This document shows, one piece after another, positions 52,030-60,780 of a DNA stretch of 64,000 nt. Each line of letters opens with the position of its first letter. The first letter of the stretch is position 1. This DNA is from Chryseobacterium soldanellicola (GTDB taxonomy: Bacteria; Bacteroidota; Bacteroidia; Flavobacteriales; Weeksellaceae): the NCBI RefSeq assembly GCF_900100115.1, contig NZ_FNKL01000001.1, positions 868,001 to 932,000 on the forward strand, written 5' to 3'. The notes under the pieces were generated by a model. That model made no database searches and was not told the DNA's origin. It was given only the letters and a program-made list of their open reading frames with translations. The translations under genes were made by a program, and so were the position numbers.

Positions 52030-53958
52030 TTAATAGTTTTTAGATTTTTCACCGCTGTTATTCTGTACTTCTTTTTCGGCATGATGCTCTATTTTGCTTT
52101 CGCTGCTTATTTCCATACCTTTTACAGCTATTGTTTTATGCTCCTTGTCTGTAAAAGTTTCCATATCACCCTTTACATGATGGGTAAGCTTACCAATAAC
52201 ATGGGTTGTAAAATCTGAACCAACAGTCAGCATATTCATCATTCCAATACTGCCGTTTTTATTCATGCCAACAGTTTCGGTTGAATTCATTCCTACATTG
52301 GTATTCATATTCTTTCCTGCTGTAATATTGATATCTTCTCCTGCCGTAAACGTCATATTTTTCGGCGCATTCACATTAATATTCCCAGCGCCATCCATCA
52401 AATAGGTATTACCGCTCGGATCCTCTATAAAAACAGAACCCTCAGCATCATTCAAAATAATCTTCGTTCCCGAACGTGTATGGATCACTTTTTTATCATT
52501 TCCACTCGTATGATACGAACTTGTCTCACTTCCATTATAATGCGTTCCCATCACAAAAGGTTTTTCGGCATTGCCGCTTTCAAAACCTACCAAAACTTCT
52601 TCACCGATTTCGGGGATAAAATGAAAACCTTTTCCACTTCCCGAATGTGGCTGTATTAGCCTTAACCAAGGTGTCTGAAGGCCTTTTTTCTCCTGCCACG
52701 GAAACTGTACTTTTACTCTTCCCATTCCCATCGGGTCGTTGTTATCAACCACTTTTGCGGGCTGTTCTTCACCGAAAGGCAAAGCTTCGTCATTCTGATA
52801 AGGAGCCGTAAAGAGGTCCGGAATGGCTACAAACTCATTATAATAGGTATTTCCGTCATGATAATGTTTGATTTCCATGATGCGGTAGGTTTCCATTGCC
52901 TTGTTGTTGATATCTATGAGCTTGGCTCTTCCGCCAATTTTCAGTTCGGGATCCTTGCTTTTTCCACGAACTAAAATCAGGTTTTCGCGTTTTTCCCTGC
53001 CTTTTATGACCGCTTCTTTTAGTTCGCTATTTGAGCTTGAAGATATTCCGGTGGAATTAAAAAGCATTTCCGGCTTCTTTTTATAAATATCTTTTGAAGC
53101 ATTGACAGCAAATGCCTGAAAGGGGTTTTCCTTATATTGTACCTGCGCAGCCGAGGAGTCTTTTTCTATTTTAGAACCACTCTCGGCATCATAAGAAATG
53201 TAGCTGAATTCCTGAGGCCCTATTGTTAATTCAAGCTCAATATTCATTAAATCTATATTCTCCTCCAAAGTCACGATTGGCTGTACTTTACTGCCAAATA
53301 TCAGATTTTGGCCATTATAGTAGAAATATTCGCCATATCTTGCCGCCAGTCTTTTAATGAACTGATAATCTGATTCTTTATACTGCACGGTATAGGGAAT
53401 TTCATACTTTGTATTGGGATTATCTACTATAATCTTGCAGTCTTCAGGATATTCAGAAGTTATTTCTTTGATGATTTGCGGTAATGTTTTGGTTTCAAAA
53501 CTCTGACAGTCCTGTCCGTTTTCCAGAAGGATGCTTGTAGAATATCCGCTGATAAAAAGTTTTCCGTAGCCGTTTTTTTTCTTATTCCTGATATTGGCAA
53601 CAATACCTTTAAACATCTGTTTTATTTCTCCGAAACGATGTAAATTAATTGTCAGTCTTTTTCCAAGAATATTTTTGGAATTTTCCATAATATACCCCTC
53701 AAAACTATCCAATGAATCATCAGGAACAATGATGGTAAAAGAATCGTGCTCATTTGTATTCTGATGCAGCTCAACAGAATAGCTTGATTTTTCAAGAAAA
53801 TCCTTCCCGTCAATCGAAAGTGTGCAATATACCAACGGGTTTGCCTTATCGGAGAGAAAGTCTTTAAAAGTTTTTGTGGAAAAATATTTTTTAAGATCGT
53901 CGGGATGGTTTAATCTACCCCCGAAATCAGATGTATATTTATCATTATTTTCTTCCAT
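52030..53958 (-). CDS. tssI: T6SS spike protein VgrG
   Basis: VgrG forms the trimeric spike at the tip of the Hcp tube. The 642-residue protein has a gp27-like N-terminal region (YQFIKRLAARYGEYFYYNGQ), a gp5-like OB part (MGMGRVKVQFPWQEKKG, WLRLIQPHSGSGKGFHFIPE) and a C-terminal beta-helix with VGMN-type repeats. Part of its C-terminal DNA is duplicated at 49070-49342. Effector genes follow directly. Confidence 0.93.
   Translation of the reverse strand: MEENNDKYTSDFGGRLNHPDDLKKYFSTKTFKDFLSDKANPLVYCTLSIDGKDFLEKSSYSVELHQNTNEHDSFTIIVPDDSLDSFEGYIMENSKNILGKRLTINLHRFGEIKQMFKGIVANIRNKKKNGYGKLFISGYSTSILLENGQDCQSFETKTLPQIIKEITSEYPEDCKIIVDNPNTKYEIPYTVQYKESDYQFIKRLAARYGEYFYYNGQNLIFGSKVQPIVTLEENIDLMNIELELTIGPQEFSYISYDAESGSKIEKDSSAAQVQYKENPFQAFAVNASKDIYKKKPEMLFNSTGISSSSNSELKEAVIKGREKRENLILVRGKSKDPELKIGGRAKLIDINNKAMETYRIMEIKHYHDGNTYYNEFVAIPDLFTAPYQNDEALPFGEEQPAKVVDNNDPMGMGRVKVQFPWQEKKGLQTPWLRLIQPHSGSGKGFHFIPEIGEEVLVGFESGNAEKPFVMGTHYNGSETSSYHTSGNDKKVIHTRSGTKIILNDAEGSVFIEDPSGNTYLMDGAGNINVNAPKNMTFTAGEDINITAGKNMNTNVGMNSTETVGMNKNGSIGMMNMLTVGSDFTTHVIGKLTHHVKGDMETFTDKEHKTIAVKGMEISSESKIEHHAEKEVQNNSGEKSKNY
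52375..52640. repeat. vgrG segment duplicated at 49070-49342
   Basis: About 270 bp of the vgrG 3' half are nearly identical to the fragment at 49070-49342, with scattered third-position changes. It is the probable recombination substrate for effector exchange. Confidence 0.85.
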
Positions 53959-54020
53959 ACATTAATATTTGTGTTTTAATTATACGTATTGCCTGGTGAA
54001 AAATATTTTACTGTAAATGA

Positions 54021-54410
54021 TTATTCTCTCCAGCTTTTTTCGTGAATAGCTCCGTTGAGGTCAAACTTTTTTGCAATAAGCTGAAGCTCGATCTGCAGCG
54101 GCTCGCTATTTTTAGATTCAAAATGCTCGGTAAATTTGATACAATAGGCTTTTTCAAAATTCAGCTCCTGAAGCTTGCTCATTGCGTCTCTTCTGTAATA
54201 AATTATTTTGCCGTTTTTGGTCTGATGGTGATCCAGCATCCAGCCCAGCAGCTCAGGATTTCCGGTGCTTTCTATTCTGAGTAAAATCTCTCCGCCCTGC
54301 GGCATTCCCTGGGGTTTTCCGGTTCCGTCTGTTTGCTGTAAAAAGCTGTATTTACATTCCAGAATATTGTAGGTTTTTCCGTCTAATTCTAATTTCGCTA
54401 AAAATGACAT
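54021..54410 (-). CDS. tssD: T6SS tube protein TssD (Hcp), divergent copy
   Basis: The 129-residue protein starts MSFLAKLELDGKTYNILECK and ends with the ELQLIAKKFDLNGAIHE strand and SWRE tail, aligning with the two other copies but at lower identity. TssD hexamers build the inner tube. Nearest to vgrG, it may be adapted to a particular spike or effector. Confidence 0.88.
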   Translation of the reverse strand: MSFLAKLELDGKTYNILECKYSFLQQTDGTGKPQGMPQGGEILLRIESTGNPELLGWMLDHHQTKNGKIIYYRRDAMSKLQELNFEKAYCIKFTEHFESKNSEPLQIELQLIAKKFDLNGAIHEKSWRE

Positions 54411-54542
54411 GTGTTTTTTAGTTTATGAGTTAAAAATGATAAGTGACCATTGCCGGATTCTTCGAAAAGCTCGGCATTAATTAATAACTAATGATATCCA
54501 TCTTAAAAATGTTTTCAGTAATTAAATATGATCAGCTTTATG

Positions 54543-54580
54543 AAAAAAAAGAACGGGCAACAAGATTACTCATTACCCAT
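54543..54580 (-). terminator. terminator-like hairpin after TssD copy 2
   Basis: On the minus strand ATGGGTAA pairs with TTGCCCGT (two G-U pairs) and is followed by TTCTTTTTTTT. A similar element follows TssD copy 1 at 55140-55176. Confidence 0.6.
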
Positions 54581-54601
54581 TTATTAATCATCTATGAAAT
54601 A

Positions 54602-54988
54602 TTATACCCATTCGTTTTCATAGGCTCCTGAGCCTAATTCAATCTTTCTTGAAGAAATCGTAAAAGTTTCAGTAAGCGGGTTATCTCCTGTAGAATCAAA
54701 GTTTTCTCTGTGTTTTACAAGATAACCTTCTGTGAATTTTAATTCTTTTAATGTGGCATCGCTGTCACGTTTTACAAAGACTACACTTCCGTCTTTTCTT
54801 TCAAAAGAATTCGTCATCCATTCAAAAAGATCCGTAGAGCCTGTCCCTTCGATGACAACCTCAATTTTTCCGCCTCTTGTTACGGTAGATGGCCTTCCCG
54901 TTGCATCAGTTTCCTGAAATAATCCGTAGCTTACATTTAAAATATTGTATTCTTTTCCTGCTACTTTTAATTTTGCTTTAAATGACAT
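54602..54988 (-). CDS. tssD: T6SS tube protein TssD (Hcp), copy 2
   Basis: The 128-residue protein starts MSFKAKLKVAGKEYNILNVS and contains FEWMTNSFERKDGSVVF and TETFTISSRKIELGSGAYEN. It is close to the copy at 55200 and shares its 3' untranslated element, so the two arose by tandem duplication including the terminator. Confidence 0.92.
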   Translation of the reverse strand: MSFKAKLKVAGKEYNILNVSYGLFQETDATGRPSTVTRGGKIEVVIEGTGSTDLFEWMTNSFERKDGSVVFVKRDSDATLKELKFTEGYLVKHRENFDSTGDNPLTETFTISSRKIELGSGAYENEWV

Positions 54989-55139
54989 AATATGTGTTTT
55001 TTATATTAATTTATAATTGTTTTTGTAATAATATTTTTTAGAAGCCGGTAGTTTTTCTTCATTAATATATTTCCCTGATATTTATGAATTGACTGAAGAT
55101 ATAAAGCATTCCGTCCTCAAGCTTTAATTATTTTTTTGT

Positions 55140-55176
55140 TATAAAAGAACGGGCAATAAATTATTCATTACCCATT
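55140..55176 (-). terminator. terminator-like hairpin after TssD copy 1
   Basis: GGGTAA pairs with TTGCCC on the minus strand and a T-rich run follows. It is homologous to the 54543-54580 element. Confidence 0.5.
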
Positions 55177-55199
55177 CAATACTAATCAACTATGAGATG

Positions 55200-55586
55200 T
55201 TATACCCATTCATTGACGTGTTTACCAGTCCCTAGCTGTATTTCCTTAGCCGAAAGAGTAAATGTTTCGGTTAAAGGATTTACTCCTGTAGAGTCAAAAT
55301 TTTCACGATACTGATTAATATAAGCTTCTTTGAATTTAAGTTCTTTTAAAGTAGCGTTTCCATCACGTTTATAGAAAACGACGCTTCCGTCTTTCCGTTC
55401 AAATGAGTTGGTCATCCATTCAAAAAGATCAGTTTCACCGGTTCCTTCAACCGTGATTTCTATTTTTCCGCCTCTGGTAACGGAAGACGGCCTTCCTGTG
55501 GGATCAGTTTCCTGTAACAGGTCGTAATTAATGGACAATACGTTGCGGTCTTTCTCGGCAACATTAAGTTTGGTTTTAAATGACAT
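55200..55586 (-). CDS. tssD: T6SS tube protein TssD (Hcp), copy 1
   Basis: The 128-residue protein starts MSFKTKLNVAEKDRNVLSIN; I use this ATG rather than an upstream one at 55643 because it aligns with the paralogs. It contains FEWMTNSFERKDGSVVFYKR and ends in GKHVNEWV. It is the copy closest to tssC and probably the main tube subunit. Confidence 0.92.
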   Translation of the reverse strand: MSFKTKLNVAEKDRNVLSINYDLLQETDPTGRPSSVTRGGKIEITVEGTGETDLFEWMTNSFERKDGSVVFYKRDGNATLKELKFKEAYINQYRENFDSTGVNPLTETFTLSAKEIQLGTGKHVNEWV

Positions 55587-55741
55587 AATAAATATATTTT
55601 GTTTAATAAATAATACCAAGAATGGAAATATATTTACGCTCAAAATTATGAGCTATTTTCCATTTTACAAGCTTTGGGGTTATTATTTAAAATTTAATCT
55701 AATATTCGCTAGAATTAACATAATAATCAATAAATTATTAA

Positions 55742-57115
55742 TTACTTTTGCTCATATTCAGTATTCCATTCGTTTCCTTCATCACCTTTATGGCCATCCA
55801 TTTTAATAAGAAAATTTTTCGCAGGAAAATATGGTTTCATATGAATATCTAAATGAATTCTGTCTTTTTGTAAAGGATCTTGCTCAAATTTCTTTATTTC
55901 AAAGTTTTCAATTAATTTTCCCGGGCCTGTAATATCATCAAGAAAACGAACAATCTGTCCCATAATTTCTTTTCTGGTAACGGCTGTAAAGTTTTCAAAG
56001 GCTCTCCTGTTCAGGAAATCCATCAAAACCTTGGTCACATAATCAAAAACCCTTACCACGGAATAAGTCTGAAGCCCTAAATTATCTCCACTGAACAATG
56101 TTTTTCCGGAGAAGGCCATTACTTTTCCGTATTCATTTACCATAGGAATTAATCCAAGGTTTTCAAGATTGGCAATTTCACTTTTCTTTAAATCAAATTT
56201 TACTCCGTCGATCTCGTTAATTCCGCCAAACTTTTTACCTGCAGTAACCTGCGACATTAATGTCTGATAAATTTTGCCCGCCAAAGCTCCCGAAGGCGGT
56301 ATAAAAAGATCTTCATTTTCGTTAATTTCCTCAAATCTTCCTCTGCCAACCAGCCAGTTGCATGTCATCAGAACATTTGCCCTGTAAATATCCCCACCCG
56401 TAAGATATGCCTGGTCAAACATTTCCATTACATCATCCGGCTCATCCAGATGCTCAAAATCCGTTACCAGCATTACCTTATTTTCATGCGCGATCTTGGC
56501 CCATTTTTCAACAACTTTATTTGAACCCAGATATCCAGGGATGACCAGAATTCCGTAATTATTCTTAAGATCCAATCTGTCATAATTATCGGCAAGCTCG
56601 GCATGAATAGAATCGATGAACCTTGTATTATCAAGATCTTTCAATTGCTCAAGATTGGCATTGACTATGGTAACATTTTTTACTTTTTCGGCATCTGTAT
56701 TTTTGTAAAACATGGCGACCGTTCTGTAATTGGCTTCAAGATCTCTCGTTACTTCGACAGCTTTGGAGAGATTTTTTGTTAATAATTCTTCCGCATGCTT
56801 TCTCTGATCTTCGCAATCTGCCACCATATCAGTTAAAGAATCACTTTTATTAATTACTTCAACCCAAAGCTGTAATGTTTTTCTGAGTGTTTCTCTTTCC
56901 TTTTCCTTACTTTTTTCGGTTAAGAAAATTTTTCGCCTTGCCTTTCTGTCCGGGTTAATATTCTGCACTCCTTCAATGGAAGTTTCCAGAAGATCGAAAC
57001 CTCCGTATTTTACTAATTTTTCTAAACTTTTTTCTACGGAAATTTTTTCAGAATATATTTTCTGATCTTCTAAAGCTGCTGTTTCCGTATTTTGCATTTG
57101 TGGTTTATTCGACAT
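55742..57115 (-). CDS. tssC: T6SS sheath protein TssC
   Basis: TssC with TssB forms the contractile sheath around the Hcp tube. The 457-residue protein shows family features: NYGILVIPGYLG, RVFDYVTKVLMDFLNRRAFEN and KNLFSGDNLGLQTYSV-like TLFSGDNLGLQTYSVVRVF. It is 20 bp downstream of tssB and in the same transcript. Confidence 0.93.
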   Translation of the reverse strand: MSNKPQMQNTETAALEDQKIYSEKISVEKSLEKLVKYGGFDLLETSIEGVQNINPDRKARRKIFLTEKSKEKERETLRKTLQLWVEVINKSDSLTDMVADCEDQRKHAEELLTKNLSKAVEVTRDLEANYRTVAMFYKNTDAEKVKNVTIVNANLEQLKDLDNTRFIDSIHAELADNYDRLDLKNNYGILVIPGYLGSNKVVEKWAKIAHENKVMLVTDFEHLDEPDDVMEMFDQAYLTGGDIYRANVLMTCNWLVGRGRFEEINENEDLFIPPSGALAGKIYQTLMSQVTAGKKFGGINEIDGVKFDLKKSEIANLENLGLIPMVNEYGKVMAFSGKTLFSGDNLGLQTYSVVRVFDYVTKVLMDFLNRRAFENFTAVTRKEIMGQIVRFLDDITGPGKLIENFEIKKFEQDPLQKDRIHLDIHMKPYFPAKNFLIKMDGHKGDEGNEWNTEYEQK

Positions 57116-57135
57116 AATTTCTTTTTTTGTGATTT

Positions 57136-57585
57136 TTATTTATTATTCTCTAATTCGTTTATCAGAGATTCCAACGTGTTGTACAAAGCTTTTTTGGCAT
57201 CGGGATCTTCAAGAGCAGCCTTTAAAATTTTGTTTGATTTTAACTGTTTAATTATTTTCTGATACTGATCCTTTTCAGTCTCTAAATCCGAAAGAAAATT
57301 ACTTTGCCCCGTAATTCCTTTTGTTCCGAAATCACCAAGATTTCTGAATCTCAGATTTTCCATTTTCACGGCTCCGTTGCTGTCTTCAAAATCTACCCTG
57401 AACTCCGGCTTAAAATGCTCAAATACTTTATCAATAGTGTTGAGACCTTCTACTAGCTCGGGTTTTACAGGATCTTCCGCTGTAAGCTTGTGAGCAATTA
57501 ATGTTCTGTTTTGAGGAATCTCAGCGATTGCCTCATTTGCGTCGCGTGGAACTTCATTTCCACCAATACCTTTGTTTGATAACAT
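57136..57585 (-). CDS. tssB: T6SS sheath protein TssB
   Basis: The 149-residue protein includes DPVKPELVEGLNTIDKVFEH and MENLRFRNLGDFGTKGI, the conserved TssB signature that interlocks with TssC. Length is typical. The order tssB-tssC-tssD matches Bacteroidota T6SSiii. Confidence 0.93.
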   Translation of the reverse strand: MLSNKGIGGNEVPRDANEAIAEIPQNRTLIAHKLTAEDPVKPELVEGLNTIDKVFEHFKPEFRVDFEDSNGAVKMENLRFRNLGDFGTKGITGQSNFLSDLETEKDQYQKIIKQLKSNKILKAALEDPDAKKALYNTLESLINELENNK

Positions 57586-57616
57586 AATGTATGTGTTTTA
57601 AAAAATTGTTTATGAT

Positions 57617-59431
57617 TTATTTTTCGAAAATTCTATAAGGATAAATATTTGCAGATTTTTTTTTGAGATTTAATAAAAAGCTTTCACATAGATAATCCCA
57701 TTCCGATTCTGTTAAATTCTGTATTGTCTCATTATTTTTGATGAGATAAACATCTATTGTACGGCTAAAACCGCCTTTGAGTGAAACTTCTTTTTTGGTT
57801 CCTTTTTTCACTTCAATATCTTTGATTATACTTTTAAAATGGCTCATCCCAAAAGCTCTGATATCCGCTACGGTTACTAATCTGCCTCTTGTAAGAAGTG
57901 AATTTCTGTACTCCAGGATTTTATCTTGTGAAGAAAGGCTTTTTCGTCCTCCTACAGACGCTTTTATGATGACGGCAGATTTCGAATTCCCTGATTCTTC
58001 TGCAGAAAGTACAGTGCCCGGTTTTATATCATTTCCCTCATCGGCGAGGGTAAGCCAATAAGAAATGCTGCAGGTAACTTCTTTTTCCTGGGCATTTGAC
58101 GTGATCACTAAATATGGATTATTTGCCTGGGCAAAACTTTTTTCTTTCGCCAACTGATGAAGCGCGGCAATATTCTGACTGATCTGCCGTAAAGTTTCCT
58201 TTGCAGAATCGCCGCCAATGCCTGCAAATGCTGCCGTTTCGTCTTTTATTAGTTCAAGCATATATTGTAAAAGCTCTGAAGCGCTTCTTTGATCAAACCT
58301 GGAAATCCCGCCTTTTCTTAAGACAACGGAAATATCCTGACCTTCAGCATTGTAATTTTTAAGGTCATATCTTTTTCCCATTTCATCTGAAACAAAATCA
58401 ATATCCAGAAAATTATTCTCGGAAATAATCGGGATAATATTTAATCTTCCGGTTACCCGGTGAAATGATTTTGAATTACTGATATTTACAGCAGGAACAC
58501 AATTCAGCGAAATATGTATATTCTCTAAAATATCATCTGTAATTGCTTCAGAAAATTTAAATTTAAGCCAAACAACCGTATCGTCTTCCGAAAGCTGATT
58601 ATCAGTGAAATATTTGGTAAAAAGCTCTTTATTTTCCTGTTTTTTATGACTTAAATTACCGTTTAGTGTGAAAAAATTCGGGTAATAATATTGATTAACG
58701 TCGGTATAAATCTGTTCCAGGTCAGAATAATTTTTAGTGATAATATTTTCAAGATTTAAATCCTGATTATCTACGTTATATCCTTCTGATAAAGGAATTT
58801 CATGATCTTCAAAATACACTTTTGCCTGCTTTAAATAATAGAAAAAAATCTCCTTCTGATAGTTGTTATTGATATCAATATACAACATGAGCCGAGTAAG
58901 ATCTTCTTTATTCGTGCACTTCAATCCCAACCATAATTCGCCGGATGGAATATATCGTTGGCTTTTTGCAATGGTTTTGCTGAAAAAGAAGCTCTCAATA
59001 TGGTTCAGAACATTGCCATACGCAATATATTCTGCTTTGGCAGTGGTTAAATTTGCTTCTAAAGTCGGCGTAAAATATACATCTTTATGAAGATTTTCGG
59101 CAGGATTGTAAACATTATGAATTCTTTTTGAAGTCTTGAAATGATTGTATAATGAAACTTGAGCATTGTTTTCCAGAGGGGTAATCTGAAGGAGTGTTCT
59201 TGCCGGAATAACTCCGGAAACCTCTTCCGGGAACATAACTTCCAGAACGCGCTCAATAATTCTTGATCTTGAGCTTTCCAGCTCAAAACCCAATTTTTCC
59301 AATTCGGAGGCCACGGCCGACAGCAATAAGCTGACAATCGGGTCAAATGAAGTTTCTGCTTCGAGCTCATTGTATCCCCAAAGCCTGGCGGCGCGGCGGA
59401 GAATTCGGTCTTTAATTCTTTCCTGATTCAT
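57617..59431 (-). CDS. tssF: T6SS baseplate protein TssF
   Basis: The 604-residue protein matches TssF: N-terminal RILRRAARLWGYNELEAETS and ELEKLGFELESSRSRIIERV followed by VMFPEEVSGVIPARTLLQI. TssF with TssG forms the wedge of the baseplate. TssG, TssK and the TssNOPQR membrane parts are not in this window and should lie beyond the right edge or elsewhere. Confidence 0.88.
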   Translation of the reverse strand: MNQERIKDRILRRAARLWGYNELEAETSFDPIVSLLLSAVASELEKLGFELESSRSRIIERVLEVMFPEEVSGVIPARTLLQITPLENNAQVSLYNHFKTSKRIHNVYNPAENLHKDVYFTPTLEANLTTAKAEYIAYGNVLNHIESFFFSKTIAKSQRYIPSGELWLGLKCTNKEDLTRLMLYIDINNNYQKEIFFYYLKQAKVYFEDHEIPLSEGYNVDNQDLNLENIITKNYSDLEQIYTDVNQYYYPNFFTLNGNLSHKKQENKELFTKYFTDNQLSEDDTVVWLKFKFSEAITDDILENIHISLNCVPAVNISNSKSFHRVTGRLNIIPIISENNFLDIDFVSDEMGKRYDLKNYNAEGQDISVVLRKGGISRFDQRSASELLQYMLELIKDETAAFAGIGGDSAKETLRQISQNIAALHQLAKEKSFAQANNPYLVITSNAQEKEVTCSISYWLTLADEGNDIKPGTVLSAEESGNSKSAVIIKASVGGRKSLSSQDKILEYRNSLLTRGRLVTVADIRAFGMSHFKSIIKDIEVKKGTKKEVSLKGGFSRTIDVYLIKNNETIQNLTESEWDYLCESFLLNLKKKSANIYPYRIFEK

Positions 59432-59456
59432 TTGTGTATTTTTTGTGTTTTAATTT

Positions 59457-60776
59457 TTATCCAAAGAAGTCCCAAAAAGCTTTCTTTTTAATCGGCTCCG
59501 GCTCATCTTCTGCCAGAAAGCTATTTTTTCTTTTTGGTCTATTCGCGAATTCCTGTTTTTGCTCTTCTGTAGGAATGTAACCCACTCTCCCATTAACTTT
59601 TATAAAATCCCAGCCGTTTATTTTATTTACATATTCTATTTCTCCTTTGGGCTGTATCTCTTTTGAAAAACTTGTAAAATCTGCGCGGTCGTAGATTCGT
59701 AAAACAGAAACAGAATTATTATTAGATTTGATTCTGCTTTTATGGATGTATCCTATTTTTCCTTCTTTAGTTTTTACATTGCACCAGTCTCCTGTATTGT
59801 CTAAAACCTCTACTTGTTCTCCCGATTGAACTTTTTGTAAAATTTCGGAAGTTGTATTTTTATCTTTTCGGAGGTTAGTATAACCGTCCGGATCACTAAT
59901 TATCTCTTTATTACTATCTAATTTTATATAAAAATCTGCTAATATTGATAGTACTTTCGCTTCATAAAGTTCTTTTTCAGATTTACTTAGTTTTTCCAAA
60001 AAATCATTTCCAAACAATGATGATATATCCGTAAAAAATTCTTTTTTAGTTTCAAAATTAGTATAGAATGAGGGACCTAATTGAATTTCAATTTTTGAAA
60101 GTAGATCTATTTTTTTTACTAAAGATTTTAAGGTCAACAACTTAATGCTTTCTGGCTTTAAAAGTAACATATTATTTTTACCTTTCCTTATATATCCTAA
60201 ATTCATTTCTAAAAATTCTTCATTTATAAGATAAGTTGGAAACATTTTCATAATGTAATCTAATAATGAAGAATCTTTGTATTTTGCACTTTGCTGAATA
60301 TATAAATAAGGATTTTGAAGAAATGTTTCTATAAGAGTACTCTCATACAATTCAATTCCATTGTAAGAAATGATTTCTTCTTTTGATATTTCTGACAAAA
60401 TGTAAAAAGCATTACTATCAGACAATTGAAAAATTCTTGTAAGTAATAGCTTACAAATTAATGTTGATTTAAAATTATCGTCTTCGGTTTTAACATCCTT
60501 GAGATATTCCATAAAATGAAATCTAAAATTTCTGTCAAGCAAATCTTTTATTTTTATATCTTCCAGATAAGTTTGATTATACTTATACTTCTTTAGATCA
60601 AAATCATTTTTATCAAACAAAAAATCACTTTCGAATTTAATCCCGTCTATCAATTTTGTATTATCATCTAGTTTTGTTATTTCGTTCATCGTTTTATTAT
60701 TTTTTTTATCTTGACAACCAAGTATAAATAATGAAGCAAATAATAATATTGTTGCTAAACTTATTTTTGTCCTCAT
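59457..60776 (-). CDS. SH3b lipoprotein, likely immunity to the cell-wall effector
   Basis: The 439-residue protein has a lipoprotein signal (LLFASLFILGCQDKK), a helical middle and two bacterial SH3-like units near 300-350 (NLRKDKNTTSEILQKV, VEVLDNTGDWCNVKT) and 355-405 (RVGYIPTEEQ). It follows the effector gene by 4 bp. SH3b domains bind cell-wall peptides, so a periplasmic protein protecting against the neighbouring enzyme is likely. This is inferred from context. Confidence 0.7.
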   Translation of the reverse strand: MRTKISLATILLFASLFILGCQDKKNNKTMNEITKLDDNTKLIDGIKFESDFLFDKNDFDLKKYKYNQTYLEDIKIKDLLDRNFRFHFMEYLKDVKTEDDNFKSTLICKLLLTRIFQLSDSNAFYILSEISKEEIISYNGIELYESTLIETFLQNPYLYIQQSAKYKDSSLLDYIMKMFPTYLINEEFLEMNLGYIRKGKNNMLLLKPESIKLLTLKSLVKKIDLLSKIEIQLGPSFYTNFETKKEFFTDISSLFGNDFLEKLSKSEKELYEAKVLSILADFYIKLDSNKEIISDPDGYTNLRKDKNTTSEILQKVQSGEQVEVLDNTGDWCNVKTKEGKIGYIHKSRIKSNNNSVSVLRIYDRADFTSFSKEIQPKGEIEYVNKINGWDFIKVNGRVGYIPTEEQKQEFANRPKRKNSFLAEDEPEPIKKKAFWDFFG

Positions 60777-60780
60777 AGAA

